Assembly: GCA_041301185.1 (NCBI GenBank)
Contig: JBFYSV010000203.1
Location: forward strand, 1-36,882
Direction: 5' to 3'
Source of the DNA: JAQBDA01 sp041301185
Lineage (GTDB): Bacteria > Chloroflexota > Anaerolineae > Anaerolineales > UBA4823
DNA: 36,882 bases
Shown: piece after piece, positions 1 through 7,161 of the stretch
How the letters are laid out: every line of letters begins with the position of its first letter
Numbering within the stretch: the first letter of the stretch is position 1
The notes under the pieces: model-generated
Seen by the model: the letters and a program-made list of their open reading frames with translations, nothing else
Told to the model about the DNA's origin: nothing
Databases searched by the model: none
Program-made: the position numbers and the translations under genes

Positions 1-66
1 GTTAGGTTGATATCGTCCTTGCCAAAGGGTTAGGGGTCGGTTATAATCGCTGCGCGAGTCACAATA

Positions 67-141
67 CGGGGCGTGGCTCAGCCCGGCTAGAGCGCACGGT
101 TCGGGTCCGTGAGGTCGGCGGTTCAAATCCGCCCGCCCCGA
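67..141 (+). tRNA. tRNA-Pro (anticodon CGG)
   Basis: A complete cloverleaf can be drawn by hand. The acceptor stem is 67-73 with 134-140 (CGGGGCG/CGCCCCG) and the discriminator is A141. The D stem is GCTC/GAGC. The anticodon stem is CACGG/CCGTG around loop TTCGGGT, giving anticodon CGG at 102-104. The variable loop has 5 nt, and the T arm is GGCGG-TTCAAAT-CCGCC. It reads CCG proline codons. CCA is not encoded. A recombinase remnant lies about 115 nt downstream, the usual place for a tRNA-targeting integrase. Confidence 0.96.
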
Positions 142-254
142 CTTTACCAACCGCAAGCATCATAGTTACCCTAAAACACCAACTATGATGCTCGCGGTTC
201 ACAAAACCGTAAAATCCCTCCTACCGCATATCTCACATTCCCATACCGTGCTCC

Positions 255-392
255 GGCGGCGACCCGTGGAGCCTGCAAATGATGCTCGGTCACTCCACCC
301 TGGAGATGGTCCGCAAAACCCTCGCCCTAGCCCAGGCCGGCGTGGAGGTGAACCACAAGCTCGCCTCCCCGGTGGATAACTGGAGGTTGTGA
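255..392 (+). pseudogene. C-terminal remnant of a tyrosine recombinase/integrase
   Basis: The frame ending at TGA 390-392 reads GGDPWSLQMMLGHSTLEMV, then RKTLALAQAGVE and ends SPVDNWRL. This is the end of an XerC/phage-integrase catalytic domain: the GGD..SLQ..LGH segment, the helix that carries the nucleophile, and the tail. The core-binding domain and the catalytic Arg residues upstream are absent. At the place where relatives have Tyr (after MVR-R), this copy has Thr (codon 318-320), so the nucleophile also appears lost. I see no start codon or ribosome site that would express it. Its position just downstream of tRNA-Pro fits an old integration scar. Confidence 0.8.
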
Positions 393-416
393 AAACCTTT
401 AATACTTCGATATAAT
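387..416 (+). promoter_or_regulatory. Putative sigma70 promoter of the DUF6941-hicAB operon
   Basis: A perfect -10 (TATAAT, 411-416) lies 18 nt after TTGTGA (387-392), which matches four of six -35 positions. The -35 overlaps the final codons and stop of the recombinase remnant. It lies about 40 nt before the first start codon of the AT-rich operon. Motif match only. Confidence 0.45.
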
Positions 417-455
417 TGGAATAATGATAAGTCTCTGAGTAAGGAAGGATGAGCT

Positions 456-875
456 ATGATTTTGCGTTTGTTATTAGCTGCGGATTATGCCAATATTTCC
501 CAAGAGGGCAAGTTAAACGTGATGGGGATTTTTAACGAGATTAGCGCTCAGAATTTTCCTTGCCGTCATTCATCCATGCACCTTGTCATTACTCTTGTTC
601 CCGAGTTGGGAGAGTATGGCATATCGCGAAGTCTATTTGTCAGATTATTCACTCCTGACGGAAATGAAGTCATGAATATCTCTGGTCAGATAGATGTTCC
701 TCAACGTGGGCAGGGAAGACCTCCCGAAGTGAATGTCATTTTGGAGCTCAAAGACCTGGTTTTTCCTGAGCCAGGTCCTTACCAATTTGTGGTCATGGTT
801 GACAAAGACCAAAAAGGTGAATTACCCATAGACGTGAAGAAAAAGCCTGTCTCTGCTGAAACCCAGGGTAAATAG
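456..875 (+). CDS. DUF6941 family protein
   Basis: This 139-residue soluble protein begins MILRLLLAADYANISQEGKL and continues with NVMGIFNEI. That resembles the DUF6941 pattern, in which an N-terminal AxYA..E.GKL..VGIFD-like strand is followed by a beta-rich domain ending near PGPYQFVV. The family has no established function that I know of. GGAAGGA upstream supports the ATG. Its stop (873-875) abuts the next gene's ATG (876), so it is probably translationally coupled to the HicA-like gene. The gene is clearly more AT-rich than most of the window, which together with the recombinase scar suggests acquisition. Whether it has any role in the toxin-antitoxin system is unknown. Confidence 0.75.
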   Translation: MILRLLLAADYANISQEGKLNVMGIFNEISAQNFPCRHSSMHLVITLVPELGEYGISRSLFVRLFTPDGNEVMNISGQIDVPQRGQGRPPEVNVILELKDLVFPEPGPYQFVVMVDKDQKGELPIDVKKKPVSAETQGK

Positions 876-1139
876 ATGTCATCCAAAGCAGAGAAGCTTT
901 TAGAAAAGATGCGCGCCTCCAAATTCGGATGGACTCGGCGTGATCTAGATCGTTTATACCTGGGTTTCGGATTCACTCTTACACACGGTGCAAGACATGA
1001 TATAGTTAAACATCCTGATTACCCCAGGCTTAGAACAACACTCCCACGTCACAATACTCTGGCCACAGGATATGTCGAATTCGCAGTTAAGCTTATTGAT
1101 GAGTTGATTGCTTTGAGGGAGAAATTCGATGGAGCTTGA
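876..1139 (+). CDS. hicA: HicA-like toxin (YcfA-family mRNA interferase)
   Basis: This 87-residue basic protein begins MSSKAEKLLEKMRASK and has GFTLTHGARHDIVKHPDYP, then TTLPRHNTL. This resembles the HicA double-stranded-RNA-binding-like fold: a GF...G-H-hydrophobic segment carrying the catalytic His (about residue 41), followed by a PRH.. strand. It is somewhat longer than minimal HicA (~60 residues) because of an N-terminal helix and a C-terminal helix. HicA proteins cleave mRNA and are neutralised by HicB. The 3' end overlaps the HicB-like gene by 11 nt in the standard toxin-then-antitoxin order. The gene begins directly after the DUF6941 stop codon. Confidence 0.78.
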   Translation: MSSKAEKLLEKMRASKFGWTRRDLDRLYLGFGFTLTHGARHDIVKHPDYPRLRTTLPRHNTLATGYVEFAVKLIDELIALREKFDGA

Positions 1140-1491
1140 TCTGAGGTCAAAAGCCGAGAAACTCGCACGAAGACCTTATATCATTGAAGTATTACGCGAT
1201 CAAACAACGGACGATCAGCCGATCTATTTCGCGCGCAATCCAGAGTTGGAAGGATGCTTTGGTCAGGGCAATACGCCAAGTGAAGCGACCGAAGATTTAC
1301 TAGATGCGCGTATCGATTACATTCTCAGTTTGCTCGAAGATGGTCTTCCCGTTCCCGATCCCAACCGCCTAACAACAACTTCCTCCACAAACGTGGAAAC
1401 GATAAAAATTACCAATACAACCAGCTTTCCACAGAAAATTACCTCTTCGTGGGAGGTATATGCTGTTGTCCAACAGGACATCTTGGCTTAG
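1129..1491 (+). CDS. hicB: HicB-like antitoxin
   Basis: The first ~80 residues match the partial RNase-H-like HicB fold: YIIEVLRDQT, then IYFARNPELEGCFGQG, TPSEATEDLLDARIDYI and LEDGLPVPDPN. These are the usual E-L-GC...G-T..EA...L..A.......G...P elements. The last ~40 residues are polar (Thr, Ser and Asn rich) and do not look like the ribbon-helix-helix or HTH DNA-binding tail of many HicB proteins. Autoregulation may therefore be altered. The 11-nt overlap with the preceding HicA-like gene supports a type II toxin-antitoxin pair. Confidence 0.78.
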   Translation: MELDLRSKAEKLARRPYIIEVLRDQTTDDQPIYFARNPELEGCFGQGNTPSEATEDLLDARIDYILSLLEDGLPVPDPNRLTTTSSTNVETIKITNTTSFPQKITSSWEVYAVVQQDILA

Positions 1492-2031
1492 CCTGAGCTA
1501 TTCTTAAGATATATATTTTCAAATAACGGAATCGTCTCGATCAGAAAGTTTCCCACCTAAAGTCTTCCTGCATATCTTTGCTTACCTACCGGAATTTCTC
1601 TCACACATCGCCCTAGACATTTCACGCCGGTGCGCTTGATACCTGTCATTTCTCACCCATCCCCCGCCCTCTCCACTACCACCCCGAACGCCCGGCAGAC
1701 ATCCCCCCTCATCCCTTCACCACCCACCCCCGCCTCGGATCCTCCATCGCCCGCTTAATCGCAATCCGGAACGCCAGGCTGATCTCATCATCCCTCCCCT
1801 CAAACTTCCCCGTCCGCAGCATCCCCGCCAGCCTGCTCGCCGAACCTCCCCAGCACCTCCCCTGTCTCAGATGATATAATCATTGCAGCTTACCTTCATG
1901 GCTGCTCTGGCTGTCGCTTTGGCTGCTGGGTGAAACCCGCAGATCGATCTATTTCGAAACAGGTCGATGGTTTTGGCTCGCTGATGAAGGTACAAAAAAT
2001 CCGCATACTGCCATAGTCAAATACAAAGGTT
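1492..2031. other. 540-nt gap with one gene scrap
   Basis: Composition changes sharply here, from AT-rich next to hicB to C-rich on the plus strand (about 1650-1860). A decayed minus-strand reading frame lies at 1709-1871 (separate entry). A TATAAT occurs at 1875-1880 without a convincing -35. No RNA gene, intact ORF or strong terminator was seen. Confidence 0.6.
1709..1871 (-). pseudogene. Frameshifted remnant of an unrecognised gene
   Basis: Read on the minus strand from 1871, one frame gives ETGEVLGRFGEQ. With a single-base shift it continues LAGMLRTGKFEGRDDEI, then SLAFRIAIKRAMEDPRRG and WVVKG to a TGA at 1709-1711. The joined sequence looks like real protein (balanced charge, helical), which suggests a once-coding gene tail with a frameshift near 1835. 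I do not recognise the family. A mobile-element origin is plausible given the nearby recombinase scrap. Confidence 0.4.
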
Positions 2032-2037
2032 GTGAAA

Positions 2038-2817
2038 ATGAACAAAAACATCATTCGTCAGGTATGTGTGGTACTTGCCATAATTGCCACGATTGCATTG
2101 AATATCCTTGCCAACGCCCTGCCATTCAATAACATTGATACAGGGACAATTTCCGATAGCTTCCCGCTTTACATTACCCCTGCTGGATACGTTTTTGCCA
2201 TCTGGGGGCTCATCTACCTGGGATTACTCGCTTTTGCTACCTATCAGGCGCTGCCCAGCCAGCGGGAGAACCCGCGTTTGCAGGCTACGGGTTGGCTGTT
2301 GGTCTGGAGCTGTATTGCCAATATCGCCTGGCTCTTCTGCTGGCATTATGGATTCCAGACCGGCTGGTTCTGGTTAACCGAAGTAGCCATGCTTGCCCTG
2401 CTTGGGCTGCTGATCATGATCTACTTGCGGCTTGGCACGGGTGTAACCCGCGTTGGCACTGCGGAAACCTGGGCAATTCGAGTCCCGATCAGTATTTACC
2501 TGGGATGGATCAGCGTGGCGACAATCGCCAATACCACCATTGTGCTCTATTCGCTCGGGTGGACGGGCGAAGGGATTGCTCCGGCTTTGACCATCCTGCT
2601 TCTGCTTGTGGCGACGGTACTCGGTGTTTTAATGCTTGCCCGCCATCGTGACGTGGCTTATGCCCTCGTCCTGGTTTGGGCATTTATAGGAATTGGAGCG
2701 CCGAACATTATTGCCGATAATAGTTTGGTCAGCACCACTGCTTACATTCTGGCTGGGTTTCTGGTACTGGCGGTTGTTGTAGCCATTTTCCGAAAACCAA
2801 AGCGTGAGGCTGCCTAG
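2038..2817 (+). CDS. TspO/MBR-like tryptophan-rich membrane protein
   Basis: About 259 residues, nearly all hydrophobic, with roughly seven to eight membrane segments. Trp-rich motifs include YVFAIWGLIYLGL, CIANIAWLFCWHYGF and SIYLGWISVATIANTT. The FAIWG..Y and N..W....W segments match the longer 'tryptophan-rich sensory protein' branch of the TspO/MBR family, which is larger than classical five-helix TspO (~160 residues). Classical members bind porphyrins; the role of the long branch is unclear. ATG at 2038 is preferred over GTG at 2032 because AAAGG at 2025-2029 gives normal spacing only to the ATG. It stands alone, with no close neighbour in the same transcript. Confidence 0.78.
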   Translation: MNKNIIRQVCVVLAIIATIALNILANALPFNNIDTGTISDSFPLYITPAGYVFAIWGLIYLGLLAFATYQALPSQRENPRLQATGWLLVWSCIANIAWLFCWHYGFQTGWFWLTEVAMLALLGLLIMIYLRLGTGVTRVGTAETWAIRVPISIYLGWISVATIANTTIVLYSLGWTGEGIAPALTILLLLVATVLGVLMLARHRDVAYALVLVWAFIGIGAPNIIADNSLVSTTAYILAGFLVLAVVVAIFRKPKREAA

Positions 2818-3056
2818 ATTCCCCCCCACAGAACCGCCCCACCACGGTAATTCCCAGACACCCTCATCTATTGCGAGGTGCAATTACGGTATAATCTACC
2901 TGATCAGGCATATTCCTCCCAGCCGGCGGTGGATGCGCGGACGTGGCGCTGGCTGCCTTCACAACACCCTGACTTTTCGCCAAACCTGACCACAAGTAGG
3001 GGTGCATGGCCTGCGCCCACCACATCCAGAGTAATCGATCCACATAGGAGGAAACG

Positions 3057-3359
3057 ATGCGTGTCTTAGAGCGGTTAATCCAGCAAGTGATACCCGGTCA
3101 ATGGGAAGCTCTGGAAGCTTTAGATAAGAAGTATGATGCCGTGGAGAAGAAGCTCGGCTTCCCAGCCAAGCGCCGCTATCGATCTCTCGTCGCAGGCGGG
3201 AATACGAACTTGCTGGTGATCGAGCGCGAGTGGGAGAGCATGGCAGCTATGGAAGCTGCCATGGAGAAAAACTTCACCAGCCCTGAGCTCCAACAGCTCA
3301 ATGATGAAGGCACGGGTATCATCTCCAGCAACAGCTGGGAACTATACTTGATTTTGTGA
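3057..3359 (+). CDS. Small conserved hypothetical protein (dimeric alpha/beta-barrel-like)
   Basis: This 100-residue soluble protein has a strong ribosome site (AGGAGG at 3045-3050). The pattern is a strand (RVLERLIQQVIPGQWEALEA), a helix, a strand (YRSLVAGGNTNLLVIEREW), a helix (ESMAAMEAAMEKNF) and a final WELYLIL strand. This fits the ferredoxin-like dimeric barrel seen in NIPSNAP/antibiotic-biosynthesis-monooxygenase-type proteins. No catalytic residue can be assigned. A weak -10 (TATAAT, 2890-2895) lies upstream and a hairpin terminator (3401-3444) downstream. Confidence 0.68.
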   Translation: MRVLERLIQQVIPGQWEALEALDKKYDAVEKKLGFPAKRRYRSLVAGGNTNLLVIEREWESMAAMEAAMEKNFTSPELQQLNDEGTGIISSNSWELYLIL

Positions 3360-3400
3360 TTAGCACTACGGGTAGATAGACTTTCATCCATGACCGCGCG

Positions 3401-3444
3401 AAATCAGACCCTGGGGGCTTATATAACCCCTGGGGTCTGATTTT
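3401..3444. terminator. Bidirectional terminator-like hairpin
   Basis: AAATCAGACCC (3401-3411) pairs with the reverse complement at the 3' side of GGGTCTGATTT (3433-3443), and GGGG/CCCC pairs inside around a CTTATATAA-type loop. Runs of T follow on the plus strand and on the minus strand (from the leading AAA). It lies between the convergent 3057 gene and katG, so it can serve both. Confidence 0.65.
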
Positions 3445-3516
3445 ACATTTAAACCGGTTGTTTGCTTGCTCTTTTCGCCTTCCTGTCAGAAGCCCTGGAA
3501 GGCGTTTATTTGTCAA

Positions 3517-5709
3517 TCAGGCCAGGTCGAACCGGTCCAGCAGCATTACCTTGTTCCAGGCTGCCACAAAGTCGTGCACGAACATCTCCTGCGCGTCAGC
3601 GCTTCCATAGACCTCCGCCAGAGCGCGCAGCTGCGAGTTCGAGCCGAAGACCAGGTCCACCCGGGTGCCGGTCCACTTCAGCTCGCCGGTCGCGCGGTCG
3701 CGTAGCTCGAACACGTTCTCGTCTTCTGCGGTCGCGTGCCACGAGAGGCCCATATCCAGCAGGTTCACGAAGAAATCGTTGGTGAGCGTTTCCGGCCGTT
3801 TGGTAAAGACCCCGTGCTGGGACTTTCCGTAGTTGGCGTTCAAGACGCGCATCCCGCCCACCAGAACCGCCATCTCTGGCGCGGTCAGGGTCAGCAGCTG
3901 GGCGCGATCCACCAGCAGCTCCTCTGCCGAGACAGAATACTTGCCTTTCAGATAGTTGCGGAACCCGTCTGCCACCGGTTCCATCACCGCAAAGGAGACC
4001 ACGTCGGTTTGCTCCTGCGAGGCATCCGTGCGTCCGGGGGTGAAGGGAACGCTCACCGCGTAACCAGCATTCTTTGCAGCCTGCTCGACGCCGGCGCAGC
4101 CGCCCAGGACGATCAAGTCGGCCAGCGAGATCTTCTTCCCGCCGGGTTGCGCCTGGTTGAATTCCACCTGGATCCCCTCCAGGGTCTGCAGCACCTTCTT
4201 CAGCTGGACCGGCTGGTTAACTTCCCAATCTACTTGCGGCGCAAGGCGGAGGCGCGCCCCGTTGGCGCCGCCGCGCTTGTCTGAGCCGCGGAAGGTGGAG
4301 GCAGACGCCCAGGCGGTGGCTACCAGCTCTGGGATCGACAGCCCCGAGGCCATGATCTTCGCCTTGAGCTGCGCCACATCCGCCGCATCCACCAGGGCGT
4401 GATCGACGGCGGGGACCGGATCCTGCCAGATCAGCTCTTCTGCCGGGACCTCTGGGCCGAGATAGCAGGCGCGGGGGCCCATATCGCGGTGGGTCAGCTT
4501 GAACCACGCCCGGGCGAAGGCGTCTGCGAACTGGTCGGGATTCTTATGGAAGCGCCGCGCGATCGGCTCGTAGATCGGGTCCATCCGCATCGCCATATCC
4601 GCGGTGGTCATCATGGTGGTAACCCGTTTAGACGGATCGTGGGCGGCTGGCGCAAGATCCTTTTCAGCCGGGTTAACCGGGTGCCACTGCCAGGCGCCGG
4701 CCGGGCTCTTGACCACATCCCAATCGTAGCCGAACAGCATGTCGAAATAGCCCATGTCCCACTGGATCGGGTTCGGCGTCCAGGCGCCTTCGATTCCGCT
4801 GCCGATCGTGTCATCCCCCTTACCGCTGCCGTAGCTGCTCTTCCAGCCCAGGCCTTGCTGCTCGATTCCGGCGGCTTCGGGTTCAGGTCCCACATTCGTG
4901 GCTGGGCCAGCGCCATGCGATTTTCCGAAGGTATGCCCCCCGGCGACGAGTGCCACGGTCTCTTCGTCGTTCATTGCCATGCGGGCGAAAGTCTCGCGAA
5001 TATCGCGGCCCGAGGCGACCGCACTGGGCATGCCGTTCGGCCCTTCCGGGTTGACATAGATCAAGCCCATCTGCACCGCCGCCAGAGGGTTCTCGAGGTC
5101 CCGGTCGCCGCTGTAGCGCTTATCGCCCAGCCACTCGCTCTCGGCGCCCCAGTAAATATCCTCTTCTGGCTCCCAGATGTCTTCGCGCCCGCCGCCGAAG
5201 CCAAACGTCTTGAGGCCCATCGATTCCAGGGCGCAGTTGCCAGCCAGGATCATCAGGTCGGCCCAGGAAATTTTCCGGCCGTATTTCTGCTTGACCGGCC
5301 ACAGCAGCCGGCGCGCCTTATCCAGGTTGACATTATCAGGCCAGCTGTTGAGAGGCGCAAAGCGTTGCGAGCCGGAGCCCGCCCCGCCGCGCCCATCGCC
5401 GGTGCGGTAGGTGCCCGCGCTGTGCCACGCCATGCGGATGAAGAGCCCCCCGTAGTGACCGTAATCCGCCGGCCACCAGTCCTGCGATTCGGTCATCAGA
5501 GCGTACAGGTCCTTCTTCACCGCCTCCAGGTCCAGTTTCTTGAACTCCTCGGCATAGTTGAAATCCTCGCCCATCGGGTTGGATAGGGACGAATGCTGGT
5601 GCAGGATATTCAGGTTGAGCTGGTTTGGCCACCAGTCTCGGTTGGACGTGCCTTTGCCCATATAGTGGAGGTGAGCCATCCCGCTCACCGGGGACTTGCT
5701 ATCTTCCAT
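3517..5709 (-). CDS. katG: Catalase-peroxidase KatG
   Basis: The 730 residues are full family length, with two peroxidase-like halves. The N-terminal half holds the distal triad R92/W95/H96 (IRMAWHSAGTYR) and the proximal haem ligand H259 (GGHTFGKSHG). Y218 (GLIYVNPEGP) and M244 (ARMAMNDE) sit at the spacing needed for the Trp-Tyr-Met adduct that gives KatG its catalase activity. The C-terminal half lacks haem ligands, as usual. It detoxifies hydrogen peroxide in the cytoplasm. GGAGC upstream supports the ATG. The gene lies 66 nt downstream of a PerR-type regulator on the same strand, a common peroxide-regulated pairing. Confidence 0.97.
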   Translation of the reverse strand: MEDSKSPVSGMAHLHYMGKGTSNRDWWPNQLNLNILHQHSSLSNPMGEDFNYAEEFKKLDLEAVKKDLYALMTESQDWWPADYGHYGGLFIRMAWHSAGTYRTGDGRGGAGSGSQRFAPLNSWPDNVNLDKARRLLWPVKQKYGRKISWADLMILAGNCALESMGLKTFGFGGGREDIWEPEEDIYWGAESEWLGDKRYSGDRDLENPLAAVQMGLIYVNPEGPNGMPSAVASGRDIRETFARMAMNDEETVALVAGGHTFGKSHGAGPATNVGPEPEAAGIEQQGLGWKSSYGSGKGDDTIGSGIEGAWTPNPIQWDMGYFDMLFGYDWDVVKSPAGAWQWHPVNPAEKDLAPAAHDPSKRVTTMMTTADMAMRMDPIYEPIARRFHKNPDQFADAFARAWFKLTHRDMGPRACYLGPEVPAEELIWQDPVPAVDHALVDAADVAQLKAKIMASGLSIPELVATAWASASTFRGSDKRGGANGARLRLAPQVDWEVNQPVQLKKVLQTLEGIQVEFNQAQPGGKKISLADLIVLGGCAGVEQAAKNAGYAVSVPFTPGRTDASQEQTDVVSFAVMEPVADGFRNYLKGKYSVSAEELLVDRAQLLTLTAPEMAVLVGGMRVLNANYGKSQHGVFTKRPETLTNDFFVNLLDMGLSWHATAEDENVFELRDRATGELKWTGTRVDLVFGSNSQLRALAEVYGSADAQEMFVHDFVAAWNKVMLLDRFDLA

Positions 5710-5775
5710 AATATTTGCTCCTTTTGTTGTGAATATTTTTGAATAGGGTTACTGCCAATCCATTTTCCGCGGTTT

Positions 5776-6228
5776 CTAAGAAAACGTTTCTGATCTCTCC
5801 TCCTGGCACTCCGGGCAAAGCCCGTACAGCGAGATTTGAGGACGGATGATCTTATAGCCAGACGCCTGCTCCAGTCTGCGCAGCGATTCCTGGTCGAGGG
5901 ACAGGTCACCATCGATGATCTTATTGCAGCGGGTGCAGATCAAGTGGGGATGTGGCTCGGGGCGGTTGCCGTCATAATGACTGTCGTTGCGCAAATCGAT
6001 CTCCAGCACCTGGTTGATCTCTTTCAACAGGGTCAGGGTTTTATAGACCGTGGCATGGCTCATGGTTGGGAACTGGCGCCGGATTTTGGCGTGTAGCTCG
6101 CTGGCGCTGGGGTGCCCTTCGCTGGCGGCAATCAAGCGCACCAGCTCCACTCGTTGGGGGGTCAGCCGGAAATCGTGCTCTTTAAGGGCGGCAATCAGCT
6201 GGTTGAATCGGATATCCGGATCGTTCAT
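5776..6228 (-). CDS. perR: Fur-family peroxide regulator (PerR type)
   Basis: This 150-residue Fur-family regulator has a winged-helix domain (RLTPQRVELVRLIA, then MSHATVYKTLTLLKE) followed by the dimerisation domain. Structural zinc pairs are C98xxC101 and C138xxC141. Sensor-site residues H39, D86 or a neighbour, H93, H95 and D106 are present. Asp rather than Glu at the last position is the feature usually taken to favour PerR over Fur. PerR represses peroxide-defence genes until iron-catalysed His oxidation releases it. It sits upstream of katG on the same strand and has its own palindromic operator at 6258-6270, which implies autoregulation and control of katG. Confidence 0.9.
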   Translation of the reverse strand: MNDPDIRFNQLIAALKEHDFRLTPQRVELVRLIAASEGHPSASELHAKIRRQFPTMSHATVYKTLTLLKEINQVLEIDLRNDSHYDGNRPEPHPHLICTRCNKIIDGDLSLDQESLRRLEQASGYKIIRPQISLYGLCPECQEERSETFS

Positions 6229-6257
6229 CAGGTTCCTTTGGAGAATTGATCCTCACA

Positions 6258-6280
6258 GATAATGATTATCCATAATTATA
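6258..6280 (-). promoter_or_regulatory. Fur/PerR-type operator and -10 element of the perR gene
   Basis: GATAATGATTATC (6258-6270) is a perfect 6-1-6 palindrome, the unit of Fur and PerR boxes. It is followed by a second palindromic half-block, ATAATTAT (6272-6279). On the minus strand a TATAAT -10 lies at 6280-6275, so a bound repressor would cover the start of transcription. It lies 30-50 nt upstream of the perR start. No convincing -35 was found. Confidence 0.7.
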
Positions 6281-6303
6281 CATCAAAATGGTGATTTTCC
6301 GGG

Positions 6304-6343
6304 GGCGAAGCAATCTCAAGTTACTTGAAACGGATTACTTCGC
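6304..6343. repeat. Intergenic dispersed-repeat hairpin
   Basis: GCGAAGCAATC (6305-6315) and GATTACTTCGC (6333-6343) form an 11-bp stem with one mismatch. The sequence that follows (GCTCGCCAAGATCGCTCGC) resembles the 'GATTGCTTCGCT...CGCTCGCAATG' palindromic repeats scattered between genes in many environmental bacterial genomes. That last statement is from memory. Only one copy is in this window. Confidence 0.45.
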
Positions 6344-6412
6344 TCGCCAAGATCGCTCGCACGCAATGCTGGATCCATTCTTGTGAAAGCCCTGGGTGAA
6401 TGCCCTGGGAGC

Positions 6413-6440
6413 TTGTGTCCATCGTTATTCGTAGTATAAT
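6413..6440 (+). promoter_or_regulatory. Candidate promoter of the SnoaL-like gene
   Basis: A perfect TATAAT (6435-6440) follows TTGTGT (6413-6418) with a 16-nt spacer. AGTAT and ATACT flank the -10 as an inverted repeat (6433-6452), a possible operator. The transcript would carry a ~145-nt leader. Confidence 0.4.
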
Positions 6441-6591
6441 GATCGTAATACTCCGATATGTACCCGTCATACAACTGTGTGCCCGAAATTTTGGGGGGTG
6501 GTTCAGCAGTTGAGTTACCGGAGAGCTAATCAACCACCATTGCTGCTACGCATATGCCTGCATTTGGATCATTTTAAAAGGAGAATTACCA

Positions 6592-7026
6592 ATGGCAATA
6601 GAACAAGATAAGGCTTTAATCCGTCGATTCGTCGAGGAGCTCTTCAACCAGGGAAACATGGGTATCGTCGGCGAGATATTTGCGCCGGATTTTGTTGAGC
6701 GCGAACAGCTCCCCCCCGGCTTACCCGAAGGTCGTGAGGGTGTCATAGTGCTGACCACTATGTTGCGCAGTGCCTTCCCGGATTTCAAAGCCACAATTGA
6801 GGACATCCTCGCCGAAGGCGACAAGGTAGTAATCCGGATGACCTGGAGCGGCACCCATACGGGGGGCGAGTTTATGGGCATCCCCGCAACCGGCAAGAAG
6901 GTATCCTTTGGCGTGATCGATATCATCCGGATTGCTGGGGGCAAATTGGTGGAACATTGGGGCCAGATGGATTCGATGCTGATGATGCAGCAACTTGGCG
7001 CCATCCCAGCCCCGGCCGAAGCCTAA
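6592..7026 (+). CDS. SnoaL-like / ester cyclase-family protein
   Basis: This 144-residue protein has the NTF2-like cone fold pattern of SnoaL-like 'ester cyclase' proteins. An N-terminal helix (LIRRFVEELFNQGN) is followed by FAPDFVEREQLPPGLPEGRE, FPDFKATIEDILAEGDKVVI and RMTWSGTHTGGEFMGIPATG, and it ends in a VEHWGQMDSM strand. Most bacterial members have no defined substrate. The strong AAAGGAG ribosome site sits 7 nt before the ATG. It is monocistronic, converging on the membrane protein at 7162 with a 15-bp hairpin between them. Confidence 0.85.
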   Translation: MAIEQDKALIRRFVEELFNQGNMGIVGEIFAPDFVEREQLPPGLPEGREGVIVLTTMLRSAFPDFKATIEDILAEGDKVVIRMTWSGTHTGGEFMGIPATGKKVSFGVIDIIRIAGGKLVEHWGQMDSMLMMQQLGAIPAPAEA

Positions 7027-7103
7027 GAATCCGCGCGGAAACACACCCTGGGGGTTCCGCCAGCAAACGCTGAATAAAGCCCGCAAGAGGCTTGCAACAC
7101 GGA

Positions 7104-7148
7104 CGCCAGCAACGCGCTATACCCGCTTGTCGCAGCGCGCTGCTGGCG
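7104..7148. terminator. Hairpin between convergent genes
   Basis: CGCCAGCAACGCGCT (7104-7118) and AGCGCGCTGCTGGCG (7134-7148) pair over 15 bp with one mismatch around a 15-nt loop. It lies between convergent genes ending at 7026 and 7162, so a shared terminator is likely, though the T-run is weak. Confidence 0.55.
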
Positions 7149-7161
7149 ACCCTTTATTGAG

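Larger units (their letters stand above)
6229..6591. other. 363-nt gap between perR and the SnoaL-like gene
   Basis: This divergent intergenic region holds the PerR-type operator (6258-6270), a dispersed-repeat hairpin (6304-6343) and a candidate plus-strand promoter (6413-6440). The leader before the 6592 start is about 150 nt. It contains a short GGTGGTT...AACCACC inverted repeat near 6495-6540, with no recognised riboswitch. Confidence 0.6.

Noticed and set aside
1861..1930. Promoter and short coding start downstream of TATAAT 1875
   Set aside because: No acceptable -35, and the following frame stops within 12 codons.
4399..5586. 395-residue plus-strand ORF antisense to katG
   Set aside because: It runs in a shadow frame of a well-supported katG, has no ribosome site, and its composition (Arg/His/Ala/Gly rich) is that of antisense high-GC coding DNA.
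6490..6560. Possible riboswitch or tRNA-like fold in the leader of the SnoaL-like gene
   Set aside because: Only one short GGTGGTT/AACCACC pairing could be found; no conserved riboswitch core or cloverleaf.
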